A program made the translations under genes and the position numbers. From NCBI GenBank assembly GCA_016342325.1, contig JAEINR010000053.1, positions 1 to 42,999 of the forward strand: DNA of 42,999 bases, in the 5' to 3' direction. The notes beneath the pieces are model-generated. The model searched no databases, was not told the origin of the DNA, and was given only the letters and a program-made list of their open reading frames with translations. Of this stretch, positions 8,233 to 16,547 are shown piece by piece. Positions within the stretch are counted from its first letter, which is position 1. Every line of letters starts with the position of its first letter. Origin of the DNA: Desulfobacterium sp. (GTDB lineage Bacteria; Desulfobacterota; Desulfobacteria; Desulfobacterales; Desulfobacteraceae).

Positions 8233-9639
8233 TTGCCGGAAATTATTTATTCAAAACAGTCCCGGGTCAACGATTCAACAGAAGCGCTCTTTTCCTGGCA
8301 TGAACGGCCCGGTGCCCTGGAGAGATTGACGCCGCCCTGGATGGGGCTCAAGTCGGTTTGCACCACCCGGGGTATCAAGCCCGGATCCAGGGTCAAGGTG
8401 AAGCTCTCCCTCCTGGGGCTGCCCGTTACCATGGAGGCGGAACACATGGCCTATGCGCCTTCCTCAATGTTCAAGGACCGGCTCGTCAGGAGTCCCTTTG
8501 CCGAATGGACCCATACCCACACCTTTACCCCCCATGGAAACAACGGTTCAACCCTTTGGGACAGGGTGGCGTACAAACTGCCCCCCTACCTCCGGGGGCC
8601 GATGAAGCCGTTTGTTGCCCGACAGATCGAGCGGATGTTCTCCTATCGTCATTCGATTACCTGCGAGGATATCCACCGCCACAGGGACGCTCCTGCTCCC
8701 TTGACTGTTCTGCTTTCAGGTGCCGGCGGTGTTGTCGGCTCTGCCCTGGTTCCGTTTCTCACCACCGGCGGCCATCGGGTCATACGCCTGGTCCGTCGTC
8801 CTCCCCGGGAGGGCAGGGATGAGGTGTTCTGGGACCCGGCCCGGGGAACGCTTGATCTAACCCGTGTCGGTCCCATTGATGCCGTGATCAACCTTAACGG
8901 CAGCCCTATTTTTGGGAAGCGCTGGACCCGGAAGCAAAAGGCAACGATTATCCAAAGCAGGGTCGATTCCACCCGCACCCTTGCCCGTGCCCTGGCGGGT
9001 CTTGCCCATCCCCCAAAGGTGTTCATCTCGGCTTCGGCAACCGGGTTTTATGGGGAGGGGGGCAGCCGGGTGCTGACTGAAGACGCTCCCCCGGGCGACC
9101 TTTTTATCTCCAAGGTCTGTTCCCAATGGGAAGCAGCGGCCGCCCCTGCCAGGGACGCAGGCATCCGAACGGTGCTTGCCCGCATTGGCGTGGCACTCAC
9201 CCCAAGGGGTGGGGGGCTGGCCGAACTCTTGCCCTTTTTTATGCTGGGGCTTGGCGCAAAGGTTGCCAAGGGAGATCAATACATGAGCTGGATCGCCATG
9301 GACGATCTCGTCTATGGCCTGTACCACATCATTAACACCCCGTCTATTCACGGGCCCGTGAACCTTGTCTCCCCCAACCCCGTGACCAACCATACCTTTA
9401 CCAGGGCCCTTTCCCAGGTGCTTTCCACCCGGGCGGGACTCATGTTGCCGGCGGGTGCCATCCGTTTCCTCTGGGGAGCCATGGGGGAGGAGGTGCTGCT
9501 GGCAAGCACCCGGGCCGTTCCGGAAAAAATGTTGGACTCGGGTTTCAGGTTCGGTCACCCCGATCTTGTGGACTCCCTTGGTTTTACCCTGGGCCGCCCG
9601 GTTATGGGCGTATTTGAAAAGGATGACATCCATGTCTAA
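8233..9639 (+). CDS. SRPBCC domain fused to SDR39U1/YfcH-type NAD(P)-dependent epimerase (TIGR01777 family)
   Basis: Fusion of 468 aa. Residues 1 to about 150 resemble the SRPBCC hydrophobic-ligand-binding fold (SWHERPGALERLTPPW, RSPFAEWTHTHTFTP). From about 158 follows an extended-SDR-like domain with the dinucleotide motif LLSGAGGVVGSALVPFL, then SASATGFYGEG, LARIGVALTPRGGGL and SWIAMDDLVYGLYH, all typical of TIGR01777. It ends in a DUF1731-like segment (PVNLVSPNPVTNHTFTRAL). No classical YxxxK pair is evident. Translation probably starts at TTG behind AGGGAGG. The stop overlaps the next start, so it heads an operon with a membrane protein and a DHH phosphoesterase. The substrate is unknown; the fusion suggests a bulky hydrophobic ligand. 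Confidence 0.9.
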   Translation: MPEIIYSKQSRVNDSTEALFSWHERPGALERLTPPWMGLKSVCTTRGIKPGSRVKVKLSLLGLPVTMEAEHMAYAPSSMFKDRLVRSPFAEWTHTHTFTPHGNNGSTLWDRVAYKLPPYLRGPMKPFVARQIERMFSYRHSITCEDIHRHRDAPAPLTVLLSGAGGVVGSALVPFLTTGGHRVIRLVRRPPREGRDEVFWDPARGTLDLTRVGPIDAVINLNGSPIFGKRWTRKQKATIIQSRVDSTRTLARALAGLAHPPKVFISASATGFYGEGGSRVLTEDAPPGDLFISKVCSQWEAAAAPARDAGIRTVLARIGVALTPRGGGLAELLPFFMLGLGAKVAKGDQYMSWIAMDDLVYGLYHIINTPSIHGPVNLVSPNPVTNHTFTRALSQVLSTRAGLMLPAGAIRFLWGAMGEEVLLASTRAVPEKMLDSGFRFGHPDLVDSLGFTLGRPVMGVFEKDDIHV

Positions 9640-10729
9640 ACCGTTAAAACTTCTCTTCTCCTTCCTGATGATCACGGCATTGTGCTTCGGGTTTGCCGAC
9701 ATCTATTTTCCCCTTGAAACCCTTGATCTCGAGCGGCTTCACATCTTCCTCTTCAATCTCTGCAGCGGGGGCACCATCATTCTTTTGTTTTCAGAGAACC
9801 GGGGTAGGCTGTCCTTCAGAACCGGGTCTTTCCTTGTGCTCTCCCTTTTCTATGCCCTGTCCGCCTTCCTGGAACTCTATCCAGTCACAATCCTTCTCTC
9901 CCTTGTCCTTGCCGGGATCGTCGAGTCCATCAGGGTGGAGAGCTTTTCTCTCTTTCCCAAGAATTTTTTCTCGTTAACCGAGACGGTGTCGGCAAAGTTT
10001 CACCAGGCCTCTCTCCTGTGCCTCTCCATTGGCCTTGTCTTCTCCTCCCTGGTTATTGTCAACAATGAATATCTCCATCTGGTTCACATGGAGAAGTTGG
10101 TGCTGAACACCTTTTTCCTGGGGTTCTCCTTTCCCCTCTCCCTCATCACCCTGTCCGTGATTTTTTCCATGATACGGGCGAACTCAGATTCGGTCACCGG
10201 GATCGTTTCCATGGTCTGTTTCTGGGTGATTAATCTCGGAGTGATCACTTTTTTTATATTCATTCTCCTGGAGCGGTTCTACCCTCAGATCGCAGTCACC
10301 CTTGCACTGTTTGCCGCGGTTGTGACGGTCCTGATTCTCTATGCCCGGCTTGGCCAGCGGCTCCAGCAAAAGCAGTTTCTTTCCTCGGGAATCGGTTTTC
10401 TTGTGGTCACGGCCGTGTCAGGCATTGCCTACATTCTGTTTCAGATGGCCCCGGGGTATGATTCGGAACAGACCCGATGGCTGTTGCGACTCCACACCTT
10501 TGCTTCCCTGTACGGGTGGAACCTCTGCGGACTTGCCGTGATCTGCCGGTTCCGGGATTTTCCCATCTCCCTCCATTCGGGGATGGTGATATCGATCCAT
10601 TGGCTCACGGCCCTGGTGCTGGCTCCCCTTGGGACCTTTTTCCCGGTGGCTGCAATCCTGGCAGTGGCCGGTTATTTTTTCATTGTGTTTGCCCTTTTTT
10701 TCAGCAGTAACGGGCAGGGGGTTCAATGA
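9632..10729 (+). CDS. Polytopic membrane protein of unknown function
   Basis: About 365 aa with roughly 12 hydrophobic segments and short loops. The frame stays open further upstream, but the upstream residues (rich in R, P and W) are a shadow of the previous gene. ATG 9632, eight bases before the end of the preceding stop codon and with AAGGA in front, gives a sensible N-terminus (MSKPLKLLFSFLMITALCFG). Conserved-looking features in the C-terminal third are RLHTFASLYGWNLCGLA and HSGMVISIHWLTALVL, with histidines inside predicted helices that could bind metal or haem. I do not recognise the family. It is translationally coupled to its neighbours: 8-nt overlap upstream, 4-nt overlap downstream. 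Confidence 0.85.
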   Translation: MSKPLKLLFSFLMITALCFGFADIYFPLETLDLERLHIFLFNLCSGGTIILLFSENRGRLSFRTGSFLVLSLFYALSAFLELYPVTILLSLVLAGIVESIRVESFSLFPKNFFSLTETVSAKFHQASLLCLSIGLVFSSLVIVNNEYLHLVHMEKLVLNTFFLGFSFPLSLITLSVIFSMIRANSDSVTGIVSMVCFWVINLGVITFFIFILLERFYPQIAVTLALFAAVVTVLILYARLGQRLQQKQFLSSGIGFLVVTAVSGIAYILFQMAPGYDSEQTRWLLRLHTFASLYGWNLCGLAVICRFRDFPISLHSGMVISIHWLTALVLAPLGTFFPVAAILAVAGYFFIVFALFFSSNGQGVQ

Positions 10730-11697
10730 GTAATATACAGAGGCTTGAAGGACTGCTGGGCTGCTTTTCAGGGGAGAGCAGGGTGCTTATTATCATTAAT
10801 GCAGACCCGGACGCCATTGCCAGTGCCATGGCCGTGAAACGGCTTCTCTGGCGCAAGGTGAGTGAGGTAACCATCACCTATTTCAACGAGATCAGCCGTC
10901 CGGACAACATCGCCATGGTTCGCCTCCTGGATGCAGGCCTTGTTCCCCTGGCCAAGATCAATGACCGTAATTTCAACGCCTTTGTTGTGGTGGATTCCCA
11001 GCCCGACCACCACGAATGCTTGGCCATGTTCCCCTACGATGCCGTCATCGACCACCACCCCCTTTCCTGTGATGTGGGACGGTTCAACGATATCCGTGAG
11101 GGGTACGGGGCCTGTTCGACCATGATGACCGAATACCTTAAGGCCGCAGGGGTTAAGCCGTCGGCAAAGCTTGCCACGGCACTGCTTTTGGGCATCAAGA
11201 CCGACACCTCCGGATTTTTGCGCCAGGCTGGCATGGAGGATGTGAAAGCCTTTCAATACCTCTACCGGTTTGCCAACATCCATCTTCTCACCCGGATCGA
11301 GCAGGCAGAGCTGGGAGAGGAGCATCTGGAGACCCTGGCTGCGGCCATACGGAGCCGGACCATCCTCCACAACCGGATCTATGCCCATGCCGGCAAGATC
11401 GCCAACCCCGACCAGTGCGTGATCACCGCGGATTTCTTCATGCGGATCTCCTCGGTTAACTGGAGTATTGTCTCGGGGGTGTACAACGCAACGCTGATCA
11501 TCATTATCCGCAATGACGGCCTTCGCAAAAACGCAGGCACCGCGGCCAAACAGGCTTTTGAAGCCGTGGGTTCCGCCGGGGGTCACAAATCCATGGCCCG
11601 GGTTGAGATCCCCATGGCCGAGCTCGATTCGGGGCTTGATATTGGCACGTGGATCATCCAACAGATGGAGAAGCACGCCGGTACAAAGATCGTGTGA
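10726..11697 (+). CDS. DHH/DHHA1-family phosphoesterase (NrnA/PDE-like)
   Basis: Protein of 323 aa with the DHH motifs: NADPDAIAS (DxDxxxS metal-binding motif I), VVDSQPDHHE, DHHP and LLLGIKTDTSGF. The C-terminal DHHA1 motif is GSAGGHKSMAR. Members of this family hydrolyse nano-RNA, pAp or cyclic dinucleotides using Mn2+. Size and domain order fit an NrnA-like or PDE-like enzyme without extra membrane or PAS domains. It overlaps the preceding membrane-protein gene by 4 nt (ATGA), so it is the third gene of that operon. The exact substrate cannot be deduced. Confidence 0.92.
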   Translation: MSNIQRLEGLLGCFSGESRVLIIINADPDAIASAMAVKRLLWRKVSEVTITYFNEISRPDNIAMVRLLDAGLVPLAKINDRNFNAFVVVDSQPDHHECLAMFPYDAVIDHHPLSCDVGRFNDIREGYGACSTMMTEYLKAAGVKPSAKLATALLLGIKTDTSGFLRQAGMEDVKAFQYLYRFANIHLLTRIEQAELGEEHLETLAAAIRSRTILHNRIYAHAGKIANPDQCVITADFFMRISSVNWSIVSGVYNATLIIIIRNDGLRKNAGTAAKQAFEAVGSAGGHKSMARVEIPMAELDSGLDIGTWIIQQMEKHAGTKIV

Positions 11698-11734
11698 GAC
11701 ACTTATTTGTCTGAGCTCGACACATAAGTGTTTC
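11696..11734 (+). promoter_or_regulatory. Long inverted repeat after the DHH gene (terminator or upstream activator site)
   Basis: Arms 11699-11711 (ACACTTATTTGTC) and 11719-11731 (GACACATAAGTGT) pair at 12 of 13 positions around a 7-nt loop, and the pairing extends outward. It starts at the DHH stop codon, so it may terminate that operon, although no clean U-tract follows. Its inner TGTC-N7-GACA and its distance of about 146 bp from the candidate sigma-54 start also fit an enhancer-binding site. Confidence 0.5.
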
Positions 11735-11834
11735 ATACGGACGTTTGGTGCCGGTCAGCGGTATGGTCCTGTGTTGAGATGTTTTGTTTGGTAACTCGTT
11801 GAAAATTCATGGTTTATTGATGCGTGATTCCGGT

Positions 11835-11849
11835 GGGCATGGAACTTGC
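11835..11849 (+). promoter_or_regulatory. Candidate sigma-54 promoter for the DVU0772-like gene
   Basis: GGGCAT-GGAAC-TTGC has exact -24/-12 spacing (GG-N10-GC), with two mismatches to TGGCAC. The predicted start near 11861 gives a 33-nt leader ending in a strong GGAGG and the ATG at 11894. Confidence 0.5.
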
Positions 11850-11893
11850 TATATCTATTGTCGTTGGAATAATTATTTATTGGAGGAACGTCA

Positions 11894-12247
11894 ATGAATC
11901 TCAACGATATAAAAAAGAACCTGGATATCATCAATTCCGTTGATTGGAACATGACACCTGAAGAGGCGATCGCCCTTCACCTTGAGTGGGGCCCGTTGCG
12001 GGATCTGTCCTACTACAACTCCAGGGACAACGATAATGAGACGGTTTATTTTGTGCTCAACACCTGGAAAAAAATCCCCATCATTACCCTGGTAAGACGG
12101 AAGGGATTTGATTCCGAAGAACTTGCAACTTTCCGGCTTCCTAATAAACTCGAACAAAAAGTGATCAACTCCGAGGGGAAGCACCAGGGTGTATACGCGG
12201 TTGAAGGCGAGGTAAGGGAGTGGCTCCGGAAAGAACTTGCCGCTTAA
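11894..12247 (+). CDS. DVU0772-family conserved small protein
   Basis: Protein of 117 aa, acidic and soluble, without signal peptide or cysteines. The N-terminus (NSVDWNMTPEEAIALHLEWG) and the core VYFVLNTWKKIPIITLVRR are what I associate with the DVU0772 family of sulfate reducers, whose function is unknown. GGAGG lies 8 nt before ATG. It appears monocistronic: a sigma-54-like promoter precedes it and a strong hairpin follows. Confidence 0.75.
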   Translation: MNLNDIKKNLDIINSVDWNMTPEEAIALHLEWGPLRDLSYYNSRDNDNETVYFVLNTWKKIPIITLVRRKGFDSEELATFRLPNKLEQKVINSEGKHQGVYAVEGEVREWLRKELAA

Positions 12248-12259
12248 AATAAGACCCGT

Positions 12260-12292
12260 GGTTCCCTTTGGGCGTGTTGCCCAACGGGAGCC
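12260..12292 (+). terminator. Hairpin between the DVU0772-like gene and iorA
   Basis: Arms 12260-12273 and 12279-12292 pair at 13 of 14 positions (including one G-T) around the loop GTGTT. No long U-tract follows, so it may be an inefficient terminator or a leader structure of iorA. Confidence 0.5.
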
Positions 12293-12342
12293 CTGCCTTG
12301 CGTTTCAACCTGTAATCCTCTCCTTTAAGTGGGGTGAATATC

Positions 12343-14214
12343 ATGAAACAGATGGGTGAGATGCTGCTTCGAAGGGAGTCCTTTGAAGAGATTGTCATGG
12401 GGAATACCGCCCTTGTGAGGGCCATGGTGGCATCCGGCACCCGGGTGATATCTGCCTACCCGGGGTCGCCGACGCCTGAAATTGCGACAGCCATTGGCGC
12501 AATCCCGGATGGGAAGCGCCCCTTTTACTTTGAATTTTCCACCAATGAAAAGGTGGCCATGGAAGTTGCCTATGGCGCTTCGATAAACGGTCATTTATCA
12601 ACCGTCTTTTTCAAGAGCGTGGGGTTGAATGTGGCCTCGGATACCTTTGTGCAATTGAACCTGATGAATCTCATTGGCGGGATGGTTGTGGTCCTGGGAG
12701 ACGATCCCGGGGCAAATTCCTCCCAGAACGAACAGGACAATCGCCATTTCGCCCGCATGGCCTACACCCCGGTTCTGGAGCCGGCAAATCCTTCGGAAGT
12801 TTACACCTGCTACAAGGCGGCGGCCCTGCTATCAAAAAAGCATCACATGCCCGTGATCCTGAGAATGACCACCCATGTCTGCCACGCCAAGGAAAAGGTT
12901 GCCTTTGACGCCTTGCCTGACCTTGTGTTTGACGATACCCCGAAATTTGATGTGGGTAACGGTCCCTATATTCCCATTACCTCCCTGGTTTTTCCCAAAA
13001 AGCGGCGGGCCTTGGCAAACCTTGCTGCCGTGGAATCCGGGGCTGAAGAAAGCAGCCTCAATTCTGTGACGGACCACGGGAATGACAAGCGTGGTATCAT
13101 CACCATGGGGCTTCCCTTTATGTCGCTCATGGATGTCCTGGAAAAGGCGACCCAAAAGCCTGACATCTTGAAGCTTGGGTTTGTCCATCCCATCCCGAAG
13201 AAGCTTGTGCTTGATTTTATCACAACCCACAGGTCGGTGAAAATTCTGGAGGAGCTCGATGACATCCTGGAAAATGATGTCAAGAAAATCGCCTATGACG
13301 CGGGGGTGACAACCCGGATCATGGGCAAGGCCGATGTTGAGGACTGGGTGGGCGAGTACACCTACGACAAGGTCTACGACATTCTGTCACGGACCTGGCC
13401 GGATCTGTTACCGGTAAGGGAAGAAGCCGATCAAGGGGTGGTGGTTCCCGATCGTCCGGCCCAGATGTGCCCGGGTTGCGGCCACCGCAGCGCATTCTAC
13501 GCCATTAAAAAAGCCATTGAAAAAAATGACATTACCGTGGCCGATATCGGCTGCCACACCCTGGGATTCCTGCCCCCCTACGAGATGGGGCAGCTTCTCA
13601 TGTGCATGGGCGCGTCCCCTGGAATGGGGGCCGGGTTGTCCCTTTTTAACGATTCGCGAAAAGTGGTGGCGTTCATGGGCGATTCCACCTTTTTCCATGC
13701 CGGACTGCCCGGTATCATCAATGCCGTGTTCAACAACCACAACATCACCCTCATCCTGATGGAGAACGGCACCACGGCCATGACCGGTCACCAGGAGACC
13801 CCTGCAACCGGTAAAAACGTTAATGGGGTGACAGACAAAATTCCCTTGAAAGGGGTGCTGGAAGGGCTCGGGATCCGGCACATTTACGAAGTGGACACCT
13901 ATCAGCAGGAAAAGCTGACCGATCTTGTGAAACAGGCCCTGGCGGATGATGCATTCAGTGTCGTCATCGCAAGGCACCCCTGCATGCTCAAGTTTACAAG
14001 GGAGCAGCGCCGTAAAAAGGGGTACCAGGGAAAACGGGTTGCCATCGACCAGAAGATCTGCGATCAAAACCATGAATGCCTTGCTTCCTTTGGATGTCCC
14101 TCTTTCACAAGAAAGGAAGACGGCAGCGTTGAGGTAAACCCTGATCTTTGTATTGGCGACGGGTCCTGCATGCAGACCTGCCCCACATCGGCCATTAGTC
14201 CCCACAAACCCTGA
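12343..14214 (+). CDS. iorA: Indolepyruvate:ferredoxin oxidoreductase, alpha subunit
   Basis: About 623 aa. The N-terminal 2-oxoacid oxidoreductase domain begins GNTALVRAMVASGTRVISAYPGSPTPEI. The TPP domain in the second half has MCPGCGHRSAFYAI, DIGCHTLGFLPPYE, MGDSTFFHAG and the Mg2+/TPP segment ENGTTAMTGHQETP. The C-terminal Fe-S region holds only six cysteines, as C-x5-C-x5-CP and C-x5-C-x3-CP. Where classical IorA has the second Cys of each cluster, this protein has Asn and Asp. With IorB it would oxidatively decarboxylate aryl pyruvates to aryl-acetyl-CoA and reduce ferredoxin. ATG 12343 is chosen because GGGGTGA lies 5 nt upstream; an in-frame GTG at 12334 is possible. Confidence 0.95.
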   Translation: MKQMGEMLLRRESFEEIVMGNTALVRAMVASGTRVISAYPGSPTPEIATAIGAIPDGKRPFYFEFSTNEKVAMEVAYGASINGHLSTVFFKSVGLNVASDTFVQLNLMNLIGGMVVVLGDDPGANSSQNEQDNRHFARMAYTPVLEPANPSEVYTCYKAAALLSKKHHMPVILRMTTHVCHAKEKVAFDALPDLVFDDTPKFDVGNGPYIPITSLVFPKKRRALANLAAVESGAEESSLNSVTDHGNDKRGIITMGLPFMSLMDVLEKATQKPDILKLGFVHPIPKKLVLDFITTHRSVKILEELDDILENDVKKIAYDAGVTTRIMGKADVEDWVGEYTYDKVYDILSRTWPDLLPVREEADQGVVVPDRPAQMCPGCGHRSAFYAIKKAIEKNDITVADIGCHTLGFLPPYEMGQLLMCMGASPGMGAGLSLFNDSRKVVAFMGDSTFFHAGLPGIINAVFNNHNITLILMENGTTAMTGHQETPATGKNVNGVTDKIPLKGVLEGLGIRHIYEVDTYQQEKLTDLVKQALADDAFSVVIARHPCMLKFTREQRRKKGYQGKRVAIDQKICDQNHECLASFGCPSFTRKEDGSVEVNPDLCIGDGSCMQTCPTSAISPHKP

Positions 14215-14215
14215 T

Positions 14216-14270
14216 CCGGACAACTCTGATTGTCTTGCCAAAATAATACGAAAATCGGAGATATGAATAA
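14216..14270 (-). repeat. Dispersed intergenic repeat, copy A (internally shortened)
   Basis: Read on the minus strand, it contains CGTATTATTTTGGCAAG, then CAATCAGAG and TTGTCCGG, collinear with the other copies (16536, 22729, 26815 and 31245) but missing roughly 17-20 bp in the middle. It begins two bases after the iorA stop codon. Confidence 0.65.
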
Positions 14271-14310
14271 AACCGTTATTTTGCCGGAACTTTTTTAAGT
14301 GAGATGAAAA

Positions 14311-14883
14311 ATGGATGAATTCAATGCATATCTGATAGGTGTCGGAGGCCAGGGCATTGGTCTTTTGAGTGAAGTCCTCATACGGGCTGCTGACCATGCA
14401 GGTCTCAGGGTCAAGGGGGTGGACACCCACGGCCTGGCCCAGCGGGGGGGCACGGTGATTTCCCATCTGCGAATGGGGGATCGGGTCTCTTCGCCCATGG
14501 TTCCCCGGGGCAAGGCAGACCTGGTGGTGGCCCTTGAACGGAATGAAGCGCTCAGGGGGGTGAATACGGCCTCAAAAAAGGGCGGTGCCCTGGTTTACTA
14601 CGATACGGTGTGGCAGCCCCTGGGGGTTCGCCTGGGCCATACGGAACCCGTGGGGGAAGATCATATTGGGGCGCTGTGCCGGCAAAAAGATGTCCGGCTT
14701 TACAAGGTGTATGACCCGGAACTTGTTGAGCCCCGCATGCAGAATATTGTTGTGCTGGCAACGGTTGCAAAGCATGGGTTGATCCCCACTGTCCTGGATA
14801 TCCATTACCGCCGGGCCATGGCGGATCTTATGCAAGGGAATATGCTGACTAAAAACATGGCGTTGTTTGACGCAAAAATTTGA
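14311..14883 (+). CDS. iorB: Indolepyruvate:ferredoxin oxidoreductase, beta subunit
   Basis: Protein of 190 aa, the pyruvate/ketoisovalerate oxidoreductase gamma domain. It shows the nucleotide-binding motif LIGVGGQGIGLLSEVL, then VKGVDTHGLAQRGGTVISHLR, RGKADLVVALERNEALR and the C-terminal NIVVLATVAKHGLIP, typical of IorB. It forms the catalytic heterodimer with IorA, encoded 96 bp upstream with copy A of the dispersed repeat in the gap. The Shine-Dalgarno is weak. The next small gene begins 24 bp downstream, so the three are probably cotranscribed. Confidence 0.95.
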   Translation: MDEFNAYLIGVGGQGIGLLSEVLIRAADHAGLRVKGVDTHGLAQRGGTVISHLRMGDRVSSPMVPRGKADLVVALERNEALRGVNTASKKGGALVYYDTVWQPLGVRLGHTEPVGEDHIGALCRQKDVRLYKVYDPELVEPRMQNIVVLATVAKHGLIPTVLDIHYRRAMADLMQGNMLTKNMALFDAKI

Positions 14884-14906
14884 TGCAAAAAACGGAGGTG
14901 ATTGAG

Positions 14907-15140
14907 ATGGGCGATCCAACGGACGGATCCAAGGTCACGGTGTTTTCGGTGTTTGATTTTTACCCGGGCCAAAAAATATATATCGATGGCGGTCCCCGAA
15001 AGGGCGACTGGGAGGTGGTTAACGTAACGGAGAAGAAGGTCCGGCTCAGGTGCCCGGTCAGTTTAAGGGAATTTGAATGGGACCGTTTCTGTTATCGTGT
15101 GGCGGAGCGGGTATTCACAACCTGGCCCCAGAAAGATTAA
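14907..15140 (+). CDS. Small conserved-looking protein of unknown function downstream of iorB
   Basis: 77 aa with no signal peptide or membrane segment. The frame is open from 14880, but a perfect GGAGGTGA at 14894-14901 places the start at ATG 14907 (MGDPTDGSKVTVFSVFDF). The middle (KIYIDGGPRKGDWEVVNV) looks like a small beta-rich fold, and the end (EFEWDRFCYRV) is rich in aromatics. Its position directly behind iorAB suggests cotranscription, but I do not recognise the family. Confidence 0.75.
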   Translation: MGDPTDGSKVTVFSVFDFYPGQKIYIDGGPRKGDWEVVNVTEKKVRLRCPVSLREFEWDRFCYRVAERVFTTWPQKD

Positions 15141-15198
15141 TGACTCTAATTGAAAATCTTGCACATAAAATTTAACGATTGAGCGAACAGGAGAAATT

Positions 15199-15654
15199 AT
15201 GGATGTAAATACCTACAAGAATATTATCAACATGGCCATCGCTAATGAGATAGAGGCCCAGGTGTTTTACGGGGCTGCCGCGGTAAAAGTGAAAGATGCC
15301 TATCTTAAGGAGATGTTTGAACACTTTGCGAAAGAGGAGAAGATGCATGAAAAGCTGCTCAGGAACATACTGAAAAGCAGCACCATCCATCTCCACTTTA
15401 GTGAAGATATTGACTATAAAGTGGCTGAAACCGTTGATGAACCGAGCCTGACCACGGACATGAAGCCTGCGGACGCCATCGCCCTTGCCATGAAAAAAGA
15501 GGAACAAGCCTTAAAAGAGTACACCCTGCTTGCACAAAATTGCCAGGATCCGGAACAGAAAAAAACGTTTCTGGATCTTGCCGCCATGGAGCGTGGGCAC
15601 AAGCTGAAACTTGAAAAGGCGTTTTTGGACGTGGGGTATCCTGAGGCATGGTAG
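15199..15654 (+). CDS. Rubrerythrin-like ferritin-family diiron protein (no rubredoxin domain)
   Basis: 151 aa forming a four-helix ferritin-like domain. Diiron ligand motifs are visible: ANEIEAQVFY, KEEKMHEK (ExxH), KEEQALKEY and MERGHKLKLE (ExxH). The C-terminal rubredoxin domain of classical rubrerythrin is absent; a separate rubredoxin gene lies about 1 kb away. Such proteins reduce peroxide or store iron in anaerobes. AGGAG precedes ATG. Its stop overlaps the possible start of the DUF2156 gene. Confidence 0.9.
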   Translation: MDVNTYKNIINMAIANEIEAQVFYGAAAVKVKDAYLKEMFEHFAKEEKMHEKLLRNILKSSTIHLHFSEDIDYKVAETVDEPSLTTDMKPADAIALAMKKEEQALKEYTLLAQNCQDPEQKKTFLDLAAMERGHKLKLEKAFLDVGYPEAW

Positions 15655-15656
15655 GC

Positions 15657-16547
15657 ATGGATTTGGCGTTTCACCCCATATCCCTTGAACGGCAGCCGGA
15701 GTATTCGGCGCTGTTTTCCCTTTGTCCCGTAAAATCGTCGGATTACAGCTTTTTGAATCTCTGGGCATGGGCAGAGGAGTATGGCCTTGAATGGGCGTGG
15801 AAAGATGATCTTGTCTGGATCCGCCAGACCCGGCCCGAAACATTCTACTGGGCGCCGGTGGGGGCCTGGGACCAGGTGAACTTTCAGCGGTGTCTTGGAG
15901 AACATTTCAAGGCGGGGACTGTTTTCATTCGGATTCTCCAACCTTTGCTGGAAATATGGAAAACCGCCATGGTCCCTGGCGTGGAATGGGAAGCGTCCCG
16001 TGACCATTGGGATTATCTCTATGCCGCAAAAGAGTTGATTGAACTTCGGGGCAACCGGTTTCACAAAAAGAAAAATCTGGTGAACCAGTTCAGGAAGCTT
16101 TACAACTACCAGTACTTAGCCTTTGACAGCACCCTGATCGGACGTGCCATGGATATGCAGGAAGACTGGTGCACCTGGCGGGATTGTGAGTCATCCGAAG
16201 CCCTGGCTGCAGAAAACCGGGTCATTTCCAGGGTGCTCAATAAATGGACGGCGTTGCCGGGAATCATGGGGGGGGCCATTCTTGTGGACGGTCAAATGGT
16301 TGCCTACACCATTGGGGAACAATTGTCCGACGATACACTGGTGATCCATTTTGAAAAAGGTGATACCCAATTCAAAGGGGGGAACCAGGCTATCAACCAG
16401 ATGTTTCTTGAACATTCCGGAATCGACGCATCCTTTGTCAACCGGGAACAGGATCTTGGGAATGAAGGGCTCCGCAAGGCCAAACTCTCCTATCACCCCG
16501 TGGGGTTTGTTGAAAAATGCAGGGTTCTTCTAACTGCTTCGCACTGA
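15657..16547 (+). CDS. DUF2156 (GNAT-fold) domain protein
   Basis: About 296 aa, related to the C-terminal domain of phosphatidylglycerol lysyltransferases (DUF2156, tandem GNAT fold). Recognisable segments are SDYSFLNLWAWAEEYG, YAAKELIELRGNRFHKKKN, and the C-terminal KGGNQAINQMF and NREQDLGNEGLRKAKLSYHP. No membrane domain is attached, so it probably acts on a soluble acceptor. ATG 15657 has GAGG about 10 nt upstream; ATG 15648 would overlap the rubrerythrin-like gene by 7 nt. The last codons lie inside copy B of the dispersed repeat, so the C-terminal residues may come from the repeat. Confidence 0.88.
   Translation: MDLAFHPISLERQPEYSALFSLCPVKSSDYSFLNLWAWAEEYGLEWAWKDDLVWIRQTRPETFYWAPVGAWDQVNFQRCLGEHFKAGTVFIRILQPLLEIWKTAMVPGVEWEASRDHWDYLYAAKELIELRGNRFHKKKNLVNQFRKLYNYQYLAFDSTLIGRAMDMQEDWCTWRDCESSEALAAENRVISRVLNKWTALPGIMGGAILVDGQMVAYTIGEQLSDDTLVIHFEKGDTQFKGGNQAINQMFLEHSGIDASFVNREQDLGNEGLRKAKLSYHPVGFVEKCRVLLTASH

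Noticed and set aside
14219-14270. Short C-terminal extension of iorA by read-through
   Set aside because: The peptide-like frame here is out of frame with iorA and belongs to the dispersed repeat.
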